Source: Streptomyces sp. CBMA156
GTDB lineage: Bacteria; Actinomycetota; Actinomycetes; Streptomycetales; Streptomycetaceae
Direction: 5' to 3'
Assembly (NCBI RefSeq): GCF_014596515.1
Contig: NZ_MSJQ01000194.1
Location: forward strand, 1 to 43,155
DNA: 43,155 nt
Position numbers and translations under genes: made by a program. This document shows positions 25,311 to 33,174 of the stretch, piece by piece (position 1 is the stretch's first letter; every line of letters starts with the position of its first letter). A model generated the notes under the pieces. That model did not search any database, was not told where the DNA came from, and worked only from the letters and a program-made list of their open reading frames with translations.

Positions 25311-25325
25311 ACTAGCAGCGCTAGT
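25311..25325. promoter_or_regulatory. Operator-like dyad upstream of the aldehyde dehydrogenase
   Basis: ACTAGCAGCGCTAGT is a perfect 6-3-6 dyad in an AT-richer patch (CTTTAACTAGC), directly upstream of the gene. It is placed like a TetR- or MarR-type operator. No regulator gene for it is adjacent in the window. Confidence 0.5.
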
Positions 25326-25392
25326 CGAAGGTCAGTCAATGCGGCGCGGGCGGCCGCGCGCAAGAGTCAATCCCGACCGGCGGACCTGACGG

Positions 25393-25923
25393 TTACTTCG
25401 GAGCGAACCGCGCGGTGTACTCGTCGAACGGCTCGATGCCCACCTCCGCGCGCCGCTCGTCCAGCCGCTCCGGGTCCTCGCACGGCCACGGCACCGGGCG
25501 GCCGTCCGCCACCGCGCCGATCTGCGTCCCGTAGCGCTGCTCCCGGCCCTCGTTGACCGCCAGCCGGTCCCGGAGGAACGCCAGGTCACGGGCGCTCGCC
25601 TCACCCCGGGCGACCGCCTCGCCCAGCAGTGCCGCCGCTCGCCGCTGGACGTCGAGCTGCCGGTCGGCGTGCTGCGCGACCAGCCACGCCGCCCGGGCGG
25701 CCTCGGCGCCGAGCGTGCGCTCGGTCGGCCAGCCGTGCTCCGCCATGATCTCCGCGAGCCGGTCCCCGTGCCGGGCGGTGAGCCGCCGCCAGGCCGCCTG
25801 TTCGGCCAGGTCGGGGCTGTTCGCCAGCAGGGCGGCCGCGCCGTCCTCGGCCATCATCCCGACCAGCTCCTCGGCCGGCGCCGACCCGGGCCCGCCGTCC
25901 GGCCGATCCGCTCCTCGTGCCAT
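25393..25923 (-). CDS. DUF6624-like protein of unknown function
   Basis: The 176-residue product is Ala-rich and helical. Its central and C-terminal parts (HGWPTERTLGAEAARAAWLVAQHAD, RDLAFLRDRLAVNEGREQRYGTQ, DERRAEVGIEPFDEY) resemble the DUF6624 group, which has no established activity. It has no signal peptide or membrane segment. ATG 25923 has GAGGAG about 9 bases upstream. It lies downstream of the permease terminator and is probably transcribed on its own. Confidence 0.75.
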   Translation of the reverse strand: MARGADRPDGGPGSAPAEELVGMMAEDGAAALLANSPDLAEQAAWRRLTARHGDRLAEIMAEHGWPTERTLGAEAARAAWLVAQHADRQLDVQRRAAALLGEAVARGEASARDLAFLRDRLAVNEGREQRYGTQIGAVADGRPVPWPCEDPERLDERRAEVGIEPFDEYTARFAPK

Positions 25924-26096
25924 GCCGAGCCACTCCTCGCCTTCGGGCCCTCCCTGCCGAGGACCGCCCGCGACCACGGTAGGCGCGGAGCCCACGACGA
26001 AGATCATCCCCGAGGACGGTGACCAGGGGGCCACCTCCACGGCAGAATGGACGCACGGCGGGAACGGAGCGCGGCTCGTGCCCGCCGCGGACGCCG

Positions 26097-26128
26097 AAGG
26101 GCCGGTCGGAGGATTCCGACCGGCCCTT
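26097..26128 (-). terminator. Terminator after the APC permease gene
   Basis: AAGGGCCGGTCGG (26097-26109) and CCGACCGGCCCTT (26116-26128) form a perfect 13-bp stem with a 6-base loop, 24 bases past the permease stop on the minus strand. Confidence 0.8.
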
Positions 26129-26151
26129 CACCGTGCGATTCGGCGCGACGC

Positions 26152-27795
26152 TCAGACCCGCGAGGGCTCCGTGGCGGCGGCCGTCGCCGCGGCCTCGGCC
26201 TCCAGCTCCTCGCGGACCGCGGCCAGCGAGGGGTTGGCCCAGGCGCTGGCGACGCCCCAGCGGTAGAACGCGAGCCCGATCGCGGCGACGATCAGCAGGT
26301 CCCAGCCCCCCGGCAGGTACCCGTGCCCGCCGAAGTCGGAACTGCCCGCCCAGGAGACCCCGGCCATCACGAACAGGTAGGCGACCATCCAGGCGCCCGC
26401 CTTCAGGTGCGGCTTGAGCTCGGCGAACGACTTGCGCAGCTCGTACCAGGCCCAGATCGGCAGACCGGCGGCCATCAGCAGGATGACCTTGCCGGTGAGC
26501 GGCCAGCGGGCCCAGTAGAGCACCAGCGAGCCGAAGACCATCGCGACCGGAGCGATCACCGGCATGGCGCGCAGCCGGACCGGCCGGGGCAGGTCCGGGG
26601 CCAGGCGGCGCAGCGCCATCACGGCGACCGGTCCTGTGACGTACGAGATCACGGTGGCCACCGAGACGATCTCGGCCAGCGAGCCCCAGCCGCGGAAGAC
26701 CGCGAGGAACAGGAAGGCGACGACCAGGTTGAGCACCAGCGCCGGGCGGGGGATGCCGGTCTTGGCGTCGACCCTGCCGAAGATCTTCGGCAGGTGGCCG
26801 TTCTCCTGGACGCCGTGGATCATGCGCGAGGTGGTGGCGGCGTAGATCATGCCGGTGCCGGACGGCGAGATGAAGGCGTCCGCGTACAGCGTGATCGCCA
26901 GCCAGTTGAGGCCCCAGGCGATGGCCAGGTCGGCCAGCGGCGAGGTGTAGGAGAGGTTGCTCCAGCCGTTCGCCAGGTCGCCGGCGGGGATGGCGCCGAG
27001 GAAGGCGATCTGCAGCGCGACGTAGATCACCAGGGCGATCAGGATCGAGCCGATGACGGCCTTCGGCAGCGACTTGCCGGGGTTCCTGGCCTCGCCGGCC
27101 AGGTTGAGCGGGGACTGGAAGCCGTTGAAGGCCCAGACGATCCCGGAGACCGCGACGGCGGTGAACACCGCGCTCCAGCCGTTCGGCGCGAAGCCGCCGT
27201 GGTCGGTGAAGTGGGCGGTGTCGAAGTGCGCGAAGAGCAGCGCACCGGCGGTCAGCGTCGGGACGACGACCTTGAAGACGGTGATCGCCGTGTTGGTCTT
27301 GGCGAACAGCGTGATCGCGAACCAGTTCAGGGCGAAGTAGACGAGCAGCAGCACGCTGGCGAGCGCCACGCCGCTGAGGGTCAGCTCCTTGCCGTCGTAC
27401 AGCCCCTGTGCCCAGCCGAAGTGCCAGGAGCTCATGTACTGGACGGAGGCGGTGGCCTCACCCGGGATGACCGAGACGATGGCGATCCAGTTGGCCCAGG
27501 CGGCCAGGTAGCCGGCCAGCGAGCCGTGCGAGTACTGGCCGTACCGGACCATGCCGCCGGCCTTGGGGAACATCGAGCCCAGCTCGCTGTAGGTGAGGGC
27601 GATGGTCAGCGCCACCGCGGCACCGATCACCCAGGCGAGGATCGAGGCGGGGCCGGCGAGCCTGGCGGCCCGCTCGGCACCGAACAACCAGCCGGAACCG
27701 ATGATCGACCCCAGCCCGACCGCGGTCAGGCTGATGGTGCCGAGCGATCGCCGGTAGTTCTGGTGTGATGCCGTCGACGATTCGGGCTCACTCAA
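26152..27795 (-). CDS. APC-family amino-acid permease
   Basis: The 547-residue membrane protein has about 12-14 hydrophobic segments. The first carries the APC substrate-binding pattern GLGSIIGSGWLFG. Other markers are YSELGSMFPKAGGMVRYGQYSHGS and VWAFNGFQSPLNLAGEARNPGKSLPKAVIGS. It resembles aspartate-proton symporter-like permeases, but the substrate is inferred only at the level of amino acid. The C-terminus is Ala/Glu-rich. TTG 27795 is supported by GAGAGGA 8 bases upstream. The promoter presumably lies in the AT-richer 27810-27890 stretch. Confidence 0.9.
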   Translation of the reverse strand: MSEPESSTASHQNYRRSLGTISLTAVGLGSIIGSGWLFGAERAARLAGPASILAWVIGAAVALTIALTYSELGSMFPKAGGMVRYGQYSHGSLAGYLAAWANWIAIVSVIPGEATASVQYMSSWHFGWAQGLYDGKELTLSGVALASVLLLVYFALNWFAITLFAKTNTAITVFKVVVPTLTAGALLFAHFDTAHFTDHGGFAPNGWSAVFTAVAVSGIVWAFNGFQSPLNLAGEARNPGKSLPKAVIGSILIALVIYVALQIAFLGAIPAGDLANGWSNLSYTSPLADLAIAWGLNWLAITLYADAFISPSGTGMIYAATTSRMIHGVQENGHLPKIFGRVDAKTGIPRPALVLNLVVAFLFLAVFRGWGSLAEIVSVATVISYVTGPVAVMALRRLAPDLPRPVRLRAMPVIAPVAMVFGSLVLYWARWPLTGKVILLMAAGLPIWAWYELRKSFAELKPHLKAGAWMVAYLFVMAGVSWAGSSDFGGHGYLPGGWDLLIVAAIGLAFYRWGVASAWANPSLAAVREELEAEAAATAAATEPSRV

Positions 27796-28088
27796 CGTAT
27801 CGGTCCTCTCGCTCGTGGTTCATCGGGTGGTGTCGGTGTTTTTGCGATTTTGAGTCGGTATTTCGGACAAACGGAGAGCAGCCTATGGTCCGAAAACGGG
27901 CGAAAACCTCAGGGGAAGCTCAAACCATCCGATTGTTGCCATCTCGTGTCCGCCATTCGGGTGGATTCGGCCCGATGTTGAGACGGACGGCACAGTGTCC
28001 GGACGGGGCAGTGCCCGCACGGGGCGGTGGCCGGGGATGGTGGCCGGCCGGGTTCGGCCCGGGAAAAAGGGGCGGCCCGGAAAAAGCA
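27796..28088. other. Gap between APC permease start and tRNA terminator
   Basis: The first ~90 bases are AT-richer (GTTTTTGCGATTTTGAG) and likely hold the permease promoter. The remainder has G-rich repeats of the CGGGGC type. No supported gene. Confidence 0.4.
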
Positions 28089-28126
28089 AATTCCCCGTGG
28101 TCGCCTTTCGGCTTCCACGGGGAATT
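28089..28126 (-). terminator. Intrinsic terminator of tRNA-Leu
   Basis: AATTCCCCGTGG and CCACGGGGAATT form a perfect 12-bp stem. On the minus strand the stem is followed by TTTGCTTTTTCC, a real U-rich tail. It starts 7 bases after the tRNA 3' end. Confidence 0.9.
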
Positions 28127-28132
28127 CGGCTG

Positions 28133-28217
28133 TGTCCGAGGGGGGACTTGAACCCCCACGCCCGATAAAGGGCACTAGCACCTCAAGCTAGCGCGTCTGC
28201 CATTCCGCCACCCGGAC
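28133..28217 (-). tRNA. tRNA-Leu(GAG)
   Basis: The 85-base gene folds as a class II tRNA. The acceptor arms GTCCGGG and CTCGGAC pair with one G-U. The D-arm is GCGGAATGGCAGACGC, the anticodon arm CTAGC-TTGAGGT-GCTAG with anticodon GAG. A long variable arm (TGCCCTTTATCGGGCG) and the T-arm GGGGGTTCAAGTCCCCC complete it. It reads CUC/CUU leucine codons. The CCA end is not encoded. Confidence 0.96.
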
Positions 28218-28630
28218 CGGGTGTGTGCTTCGGGGATTTTTGCTCGCCCCCTCGGCGACAGAGAGAACATTACCAGGGTTCTGGAGTGCTTCTCACCTGC
28301 GCTTCCACGGGGCCGCGCGACCGGACATCCTGTTTCCGGGGCCGACGGGACCACCGTGCCCGCAGGCGCCGCAGGACCCCACCGCGCCCCGTCCGTACAG
28401 GTTGGTACGGCCTGGGAACGCGCTCGAATCCCGCCCCAAGCGGTGGTGTCCGCGAAGGAACCGGTCGACTCCGGCGCCGCCCGTGGTCGGTTCCGGCCGG
28501 AACCGGTCCGACACGGGCAACTTGTCGACGGTGCCACGGCCGTCGCGACGGCTCTCCTAGCCTCTGTGGACCGAGGGCGCCATGAAGCGGATCGCCTGAT
28601 TCCCGGGTCGCGGACGAAGGGCGGCTGGAC
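28218..28630. promoter_or_regulatory. Upstream region of tRNA-Leu and the ATPase gene, with an 18-bp palindrome
   Basis: No gene is supported in these 413 bases. CGGTTCCGGCCGGAACCG at about 28488-28505 is a perfect 18-bp palindrome, about 125 bases before the ATPase start. The stretch nearest 28218 must hold the tRNA promoter. Confidence 0.45.
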
Positions 28631-29149
28631 GTGGAGCAGATCAGCGGTGCGGCGAAGGCCGAACCGAGACGCGGCAGGCGGGGCGGGGGGCCGGGCGACG
28701 CCGCGGCCCCCGGAGGCCCGGCCGAGGGCGCGTGGCGCTTCCCGGTGCCCGCCACCGAGGCTTCGGTGCCGCTCACCCGGCACGCGGTGCGCGACCGCCT
28801 GCTGGAGCAGGGCATGACCGGGGAGCGCTTCCAGGAGCTGGTGGACGACCTGCTGCTGATCGTCTCGGAGCTGGTGAGCAACGCGGTGACGCACGCCGCC
28901 GAGCTGTCGCCCCAGGTGGTCACCGAGCTGTCGGTGGGCCGGTCCTGGGTGCGGGTGTCGGTCGAGGACGGGGACCCGTACCGGCCGAAGGCGCTGGAGA
29001 ACGACACCGGGAGCACCGGCGGGCGGGGGCTGCTGCTGGTGAAGAGCGTCACCCTCCAGGCCGGCGGGGTGTGCGACGTCGAACGCACGGGGGAGGGCGG
29101 CAAGGTCATCTGGGCCTCGCTGCCCGTCCCCCCGGAGCCCGGCCGCTGA
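28631..29149 (+). CDS. Anti-sigma-factor-type ATP-binding protein (RsbW/SpoIIAB-like HATPase)
   Basis: The 172-residue protein has a GHKL ATPase domain from about residue 37. The N box is ELVSNAVTHA (Asn binds Mg), the D/G region is SVEDGDPYRPK and the second G box is TGGRGLLLVKSV. Streptomycetes carry many such stand-alone domains, which bind sigma factors or anti-anti-sigma partners as kinases. No partner gene is next to it. The N-terminus (first 35 residues) is Gly/Ala/Arg-rich. The start is GTG 28631 with a weak ribosome binding site. Confidence 0.85.
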   Translation: MEQISGAAKAEPRRGRRGGGPGDAAAPGGPAEGAWRFPVPATEASVPLTRHAVRDRLLEQGMTGERFQELVDDLLLIVSELVSNAVTHAAELSPQVVTELSVGRSWVRVSVEDGDPYRPKALENDTGSTGGRGLLLVKSVTLQAGGVCDVERTGEGGKVIWASLPVPPEPGR

Positions 29150-29237
29150 CCGGCCGGGCCGGGCCCGGGAGCGGTCAGGGCGGCCGGAGCGGTCAGGGAT
29201 GGCCAGGAGCGGCCGGCCGGCAGCCGGAGCGGCCGGA
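29150..29237. repeat. Degenerate GGAGCGG repeats between convergent genes
   Basis: About four imperfect ~19-base units beginning GGAGCGG fill the gap between the ATPase gene and idi. No hairpin as strong as at other convergent gene ends was seen. Confidence 0.5.
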
Positions 29238-29891
29238 CTACCAGTCCCGCCCGGCGATCTCCCGGATGCCCGGCAGTGCGGCCTCGAAGACCGTCTCGAA
29301 CCAGACCGAGAACGGCCGCTCCGCCCGCAGCTCCCCCAGCTCCTGCGAGGTCACGAAGGCGAAGTCGTCGACCTCCTCGGGGTCGGGCTCGACCGGTGCG
29401 GTGACCAGGCCCACGAACAGGTGGTTCCACTCCCGCTCGATCAGCCCGGAGGCCTCGTCCGGCAGGTCGTAGCGGACGGTGCCCGCCTCGCACAGCAGTG
29501 CCGGTGCGACGCCCAGCTCCTCGGCGGTGCGCCGGGCGGCGGCGACGAACGGCGGCTCGTCCGGGTACGGGTGGCCGCAGCAGGTGTTCGACCAGACGCC
29601 GGGGGAGTGGTACTTCCCGAGGGCCCGGCGCTGGAGCAGCAGCCGGCCCTGGCGGTCGAACAGGAAGACCGAGAACGCCCGGTGCAGCCGGCCCGGCTGC
29701 TGGTGGGCCCAGAGCTTCTCGGCGGTGCCGATGGTGACGCCCTCGTCGTCGACCAGTTCCAGCAGGATCTCGGCCCCGGCCTGGGCGGACCCGGTGGCCC
29801 GGGGGTCGACCGACACATCGGTCTCCACGTCGAGACCGGTGTCGATCTCGGCGGCGAAGTGCGTCGGGTCGGTCGGCAGACTCTGGGGCAT
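29238..29891 (-). CDS. idi: Isopentenyl-diphosphate delta-isomerase, type 1
   Basis: Idi converts isopentenyl diphosphate to dimethylallyl diphosphate, the starter for prenyl chains. The 217-residue Nudix-fold enzyme has the active-site Cys in VWSNTCCGHPYPDEP. A Nudix-like AARRTAEELG follows, and the catalytic Glu is in LIEREWNHLFVG. LHRAFSVFLFDRQGRLLLQRR is also typical. ATG 29891 has AAAGAGG upstream. It is divergent from the next operon and probably feeds the hopanoid pathway at 36-43 kb as well as other isoprenoids. Confidence 0.96.
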   Translation of the reverse strand: MPQSLPTDPTHFAAEIDTGLDVETDVSVDPRATGSAQAGAEILLELVDDEGVTIGTAEKLWAHQQPGRLHRAFSVFLFDRQGRLLLQRRALGKYHSPGVWSNTCCGHPYPDEPPFVAAARRTAEELGVAPALLCEAGTVRYDLPDEASGLIEREWNHLFVGLVTAPVEPDPEEVDDFAFVTSQELGELRAERPFSVWFETVFEAALPGIREIAGRDW

Positions 29892-30467
29892 GGGGCCTCT
29901 TTCGGGAGCGGGAGCAACGGGAGCATCGGGTGTCTCCGACACACCGGGTGGAGTGCGGCGGACACAGCTGGGGCACCGGCGCCGGCGTCGGGCTCCAGTC
30001 TGCCGTATGGGTGGCACTCGGCAGGGGTCCCACGCACAACCGGGCGGATCATGACCTGGAGAAGTCGGAAACCGGGCAGGGAAAGGTCCGGAAAGCCTCC
30101 GTAAGGGTCACCGGATTCGCAGAATCGTTCGGCGTGCGTTCGAATTCTGTTCGACCGGCTCGGCGTCCCCTCCCCGCGGAGTCCGGGTCCGCGCACGGCC
30201 CGCCCCGAGCCTGCCCCGGGTCCGTCCTCCGGACGGCTCCCCGGCGGGCCGTGGGCGGGCTCCGGGCCCGCCCGTCGTCGGCCCGGGTGCTCCGGGTGCG
30301 TTCTGGCCGGTCGCCCCGGTCGCCTACCATCACATACGACACGGTGCCCGGATCCGTGCCGGCACCGGCGCGTCGCCGCCCGGCCCGGTCGAACACCGTT
30401 CCGGACTAACCGCGGCGCCGCCATCGGCACGGTCGCCGCGCACAGCACGACGGATCAGGAGACCCGC
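29892..30467. promoter_or_regulatory. Divergent region between idi and the envelope operon
   Basis: The 576 bases contain no supported gene. An AT-richer stretch at about 30090-30145 contains GATTCGCAGAATC (30114-30126), a 5-3-5 dyad, and a second TTCGAATTC-type motif. It is a likely promoter or operator zone. The part from 30160 to 30320 is ordinary GC-rich filler. Confidence 0.4.
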
Positions 30468-31223
30468 ATGATCGGCCTCGTTCTGGCAGCCGGCGCCGGC
30501 CGCCGGCTGCGCCCGTACACCGACACCCTGCCCAAGGCGCTGGTGCCGGTCGACGGGGAGCGGACCGTCCTGGACCTCACCCTCGGCAACTTCGCCGAGG
30601 TCGGACTGCGCGACGCCGCGATAGTCGTCGGCTACCGCAAGGAGGCGGTGTACGACCGCAAGGACGCCCTGGAGAGCAAGTACGGCGTCAAGCTCCACCT
30701 GGTCGAGAACGACAAGGCCGAGGAGTGGAACAACGCCTACTCGCTCTGGTGCGCCCGTGAGCTGTTCGCCGAGGGCCTGCTGCTCGCCAACGGCGACACC
30801 GTCCACCCGGCCTCCGTGCAGCGCACCATGCTGGAGGGCAACCGGCGCCTGACCGAGAACGGCACCGCCCCCGGCATCCTGCTCGCCCTCGACACGGTGA
30901 AGAAGCTCGCCGACGAGGAGATGAAGGTCGTCGTCGACCCGGCCGCCGGCATGCGCCGCATCACCAAGCTGATGGACCCGGCCGAGGCGAGCGGCGAGTA
31001 CATCGGACTCACCGTGATCAACCCGTCCGCGGCCGCCGATCTGACGGACGCGCTGCGCGCCACCTACGAGCGCGACCCGCAGCTGTACTACGAGGACGGC
31101 TACCAGGAGATGGTGAACCGGGGTCTGCGGATCGACGTGCAGCCGATCGGCGAGGTCTCCTGGGTCGAGGTCGACAACCACGACGACCTGGAGAAGGCGC
31201 GGGAGATCGCGTGCCGGTACTGA
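30468..31223 (+). CDS. NTP-transferase-family nucleotidyltransferase (phosphocholine/sugar-1-phosphate cytidylyltransferase-like)
   Basis: The 251-residue protein begins MIGLVLAAGAGRRLRPYTDTLPKALVPV, the nucleotide-binding signature of RmlA/LicC/IPCT-like enzymes. It then has WNNAYSLW, LLANGDTVHP (the metal-binding Asp) and GEYIGLTVIN. EEWNNAYSLW and the short length are closest to LicC-type phosphocholine or inositol-1-phosphate cytidylyltransferases rather than RmlA. It probably activates a phosphorylated alcohol or sugar as a CDP derivative for the CDP-alcohol phosphotransferase two genes on. It overlaps the next gene by 13 bases. A GATCAGGAGA motif precedes the ATG. Confidence 0.85.
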   Translation: MIGLVLAAGAGRRLRPYTDTLPKALVPVDGERTVLDLTLGNFAEVGLRDAAIVVGYRKEAVYDRKDALESKYGVKLHLVENDKAEEWNNAYSLWCARELFAEGLLLANGDTVHPASVQRTMLEGNRRLTENGTAPGILLALDTVKKLADEEMKVVVDPAAGMRRITKLMDPAEASGEYIGLTVINPSAAADLTDALRATYERDPQLYYEDGYQEMVNRGLRIDVQPIGEVSWVEVDNHDDLEKAREIACRY

Positions 31224-32272
31224 CCCGACTGGTCCCGTCGCCGCTGTTCGTCGAGATCCGCCCGGGCGCGCTGGACGCGCTCGGCGGCATCCTCGCGGAC
31301 CAGCGGCTGTCGGCCTCGGGCCGGATCGCGGTGGCGATCAGCAACGGCTCCGGCGCGGCCATGCGGCGCCGCCTGGAGCCGGCCCTGCCCGGCGCCGACT
31401 GGTACAACGTGGACGACGGCAGCCTGGACAGCGCGGTGCGGCTGGCCGAGGCGATGCGCGGCGGGCACTACGACGCGATCGTCGGCCTCGGCGGCGGCAA
31501 GATCATCGACGCCGCCAAGTACGCCGCGGCCCGGGTCGGCCTGCCGTTGGTCGCGGTCGCCACCAACCTGGCCCACGACGGCATCTGCTCCCCGGTCTCC
31601 ACCCTGGACAACGACGCCGGCCGCGGCTCGTACGGGGTGCCCAGCCCGATCGGCATCGTGGTCGACCTGGACGTGATCCGGCAGGCCCCGCAGCGCTTCG
31701 TGGCGGCCGGCGTGGGCGACGTCGTCTCCAACATCTCCGCCTGCGCGGACTGGGAGTTGTCGCACGCGGTGACCGGTGAGCCGGTGGACGGGCTGGCCGT
31801 CGCGATGGCCCGCTCGGCGGGCGAGAACCTGCTGCGGCACCCGGGAAGCACGCAGGACCAGGACCTCCTGACGGCGCTGGCGGAGGCCCTGGTACTGTCC
31901 GGCATCGCGATGAACATCGCTGGCAGCACCCGGCCCTCGTCGGGCGCCTGCCACGAGATCTCGCATGCCCTGGACGTGCTGTACCCCAAGCGGTCCGCCC
32001 AGCACGGCGAACAGGTCGGCCTCGGCGCCGCCTTCGCCAGCTTCCTGCGGGGCGAGCGTGAGCTGACCGGTCTGATCGTGGAGCGCCTGGCGAGCCACGG
32101 ACTGCCGGTGACCGCAGCTCAGATCGGCTTCACGGAGGCGGAGTTCACCGAAGCGGTGCACTACGCTCCGAACACCCGACCGGGGCGCTTCACCATCCTC
32201 GAACACCTCGACCTCTCCCCTTCCGCAATCAGGGACGCGTACGCCGACTATGTCCAAGCCGTCAACAGCTGA
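31211..32272 (+). CDS. Glycerol-1-phosphate dehydrogenase-like (AraM/EgsA family) oxidoreductase
   Basis: The 353-residue protein has the nucleotide motif VGLGGGKIIDAAKYAA (about residues 91-106) of the iron/zinc alcohol dehydrogenase superfamily. The metal-ligand set fits sn-glycerol-1-phosphate dehydrogenases: Asp in AAGVGDVVSNISACADWEL, His in SGACHEISHALD and His in SAQHGEQVGLGA. That family reduces dihydroxyacetone phosphate to glycerol-1-phosphate, the archaeal stereoisomer, also made in a few bacteria. A different keto-phosphate substrate is possible. GTG 31211 overlaps the upstream gene; the 3' end overlaps the next by 23 bases. Confidence 0.85.
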   Translation: MPVLTRLVPSPLFVEIRPGALDALGGILADQRLSASGRIAVAISNGSGAAMRRRLEPALPGADWYNVDDGSLDSAVRLAEAMRGGHYDAIVGLGGGKIIDAAKYAAARVGLPLVAVATNLAHDGICSPVSTLDNDAGRGSYGVPSPIGIVVDLDVIRQAPQRFVAAGVGDVVSNISACADWELSHAVTGEPVDGLAVAMARSAGENLLRHPGSTQDQDLLTALAEALVLSGIAMNIAGSTRPSSGACHEISHALDVLYPKRSAQHGEQVGLGAAFASFLRGERELTGLIVERLASHGLPVTAAQIGFTEAEFTEAVHYAPNTRPGRFTILEHLDLSPSAIRDAYADYVQAVNS

Positions 32273-33101
32273 CCCCTCCACCGCGGGCGCCCAACGGCCC
32301 CCGGTGGACCTGACCCGCCGGCCCTCGACAGAGGAGCTGCGCGCGGTGATCCACCCGGAGGGGATGCTCCAGCGCCGCAGCGCCGAGCACTGGGCCGGAC
32401 GCCTGTACATGCGGAAGATCTCGCTGCGGATCACCCGCGTGCTCTCCACCATGACGGCGATCACGCCCAACGGCCTGACGTACCTGATGATGTTCACCGG
32501 CATCCTGGCCGGTGCCGCGCTGGTCGTGCCGGGCATCGCGGGCGCGGTCCTGGGCGCCGTGCTGATCCAGGTCTACCTGCTGCTGGACTGCGTGGACGGC
32601 GAGGTGGCCCGCTGGCGCCGGCAGACCTCGCTCACCGGCGTCTACCTGGACCGGGTCGGCCACTACATGTCCGAGGCGGCCCTGCTGACCGGTCTCGGCC
32701 TGCGCGCCACCGACCTGCTGCACCGCGAGGGCAGCGGCTCGCACTGGGAGTGGGCCTTCCTCGGCACGCTGGCCGCGCTCGGCGCGATCCTGATCAAGTC
32801 CGAGACCGACCTGGTGGACGTGGCCAGGGCCCGCAGCGGCCTGACGGCCGTCGAGGACAGCGCCTCGGTGCCCCGGTCCTCCTCCGTCGCCAAGGCCCGC
32901 AAGGCGGCCTCCCTCCTGAAGTTCCACCGCCTGGTCGGCGCGGTCGAGGCCTCGCTGTTCATCCTGGCCGCCGGGGTCGCCGACGCCGTGCACGGCGGGC
33001 TGCTCTTCACCCGGCTCGCGGTGGTCGTCCTGGCGGCGATCGCGATGCTCCAGACCGTGCTGCACCTGCTGAGCATCGTCCTCTCCAGCAGGCTGCGATG
33101 A
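32250..33101 (+). CDS. CDP-alcohol phosphatidyltransferase-family enzyme with His in place of the fourth Asp
   Basis: The 283-residue membrane protein has the family signature at residues 113-138: D113-x2-D116-G-x2-A-R121-x8-G130-x3-D134-x3-H138. The last position is normally Asp and the proposed catalytic base; here it is His (LDRVGHYMSE). Several transmembrane helices surround it (residues 72-112 and 235-280). The ~60-residue N-terminus and a soluble loop (EDSASVPRSSSVAKARK) are extra. It should join a CDP-alcohol or CDP-lipid to another alcohol at the membrane. Context with a cytidylyltransferase suggests the CDP substrate is made locally. Confidence 0.88.
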   Translation: MSKPSTADPSTAGAQRPPVDLTRRPSTEELRAVIHPEGMLQRRSAEHWAGRLYMRKISLRITRVLSTMTAITPNGLTYLMMFTGILAGAALVVPGIAGAVLGAVLIQVYLLLDCVDGEVARWRRQTSLTGVYLDRVGHYMSEAALLTGLGLRATDLLHREGSGSHWEWAFLGTLAALGAILIKSETDLVDVARARSGLTAVEDSASVPRSSSVAKARKAASLLKFHRLVGAVEASLFILAAGVADAVHGGLLFTRLAVVVLAAIAMLQTVLHLLSIVLSSRLR

Positions 33102-33174
33102 GCGGGCGGAGCGAGCGAATGACCGACAGGCGCGCGTGGGTGAACGCCCCCGCCGGGCGGAGCGAGGTGGGCGC

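Noticed and set aside
26047..27768. 573-residue plus-strand open frame opposite the APC permease
   Set aside because: Low-complexity Gly/Asp/Arg/Val composition with no motif; antisense to a clear membrane protein.
30160..30410. 115-residue minus-strand frame and 159-residue plus-strand frame between idi and the envelope operon
   Set aside because: Arg/Pro/Gly-rich with no motif and no ribosome binding site; they pass through the probable promoter zone.
33102..33174. Short gene between the CDP-alcohol transferase and the GT2 gene
   Set aside because: The 73 bases contain only a direct repeat of GGGCGGAGCGAG that includes the GT2 ribosome binding site; no plausible peptide.
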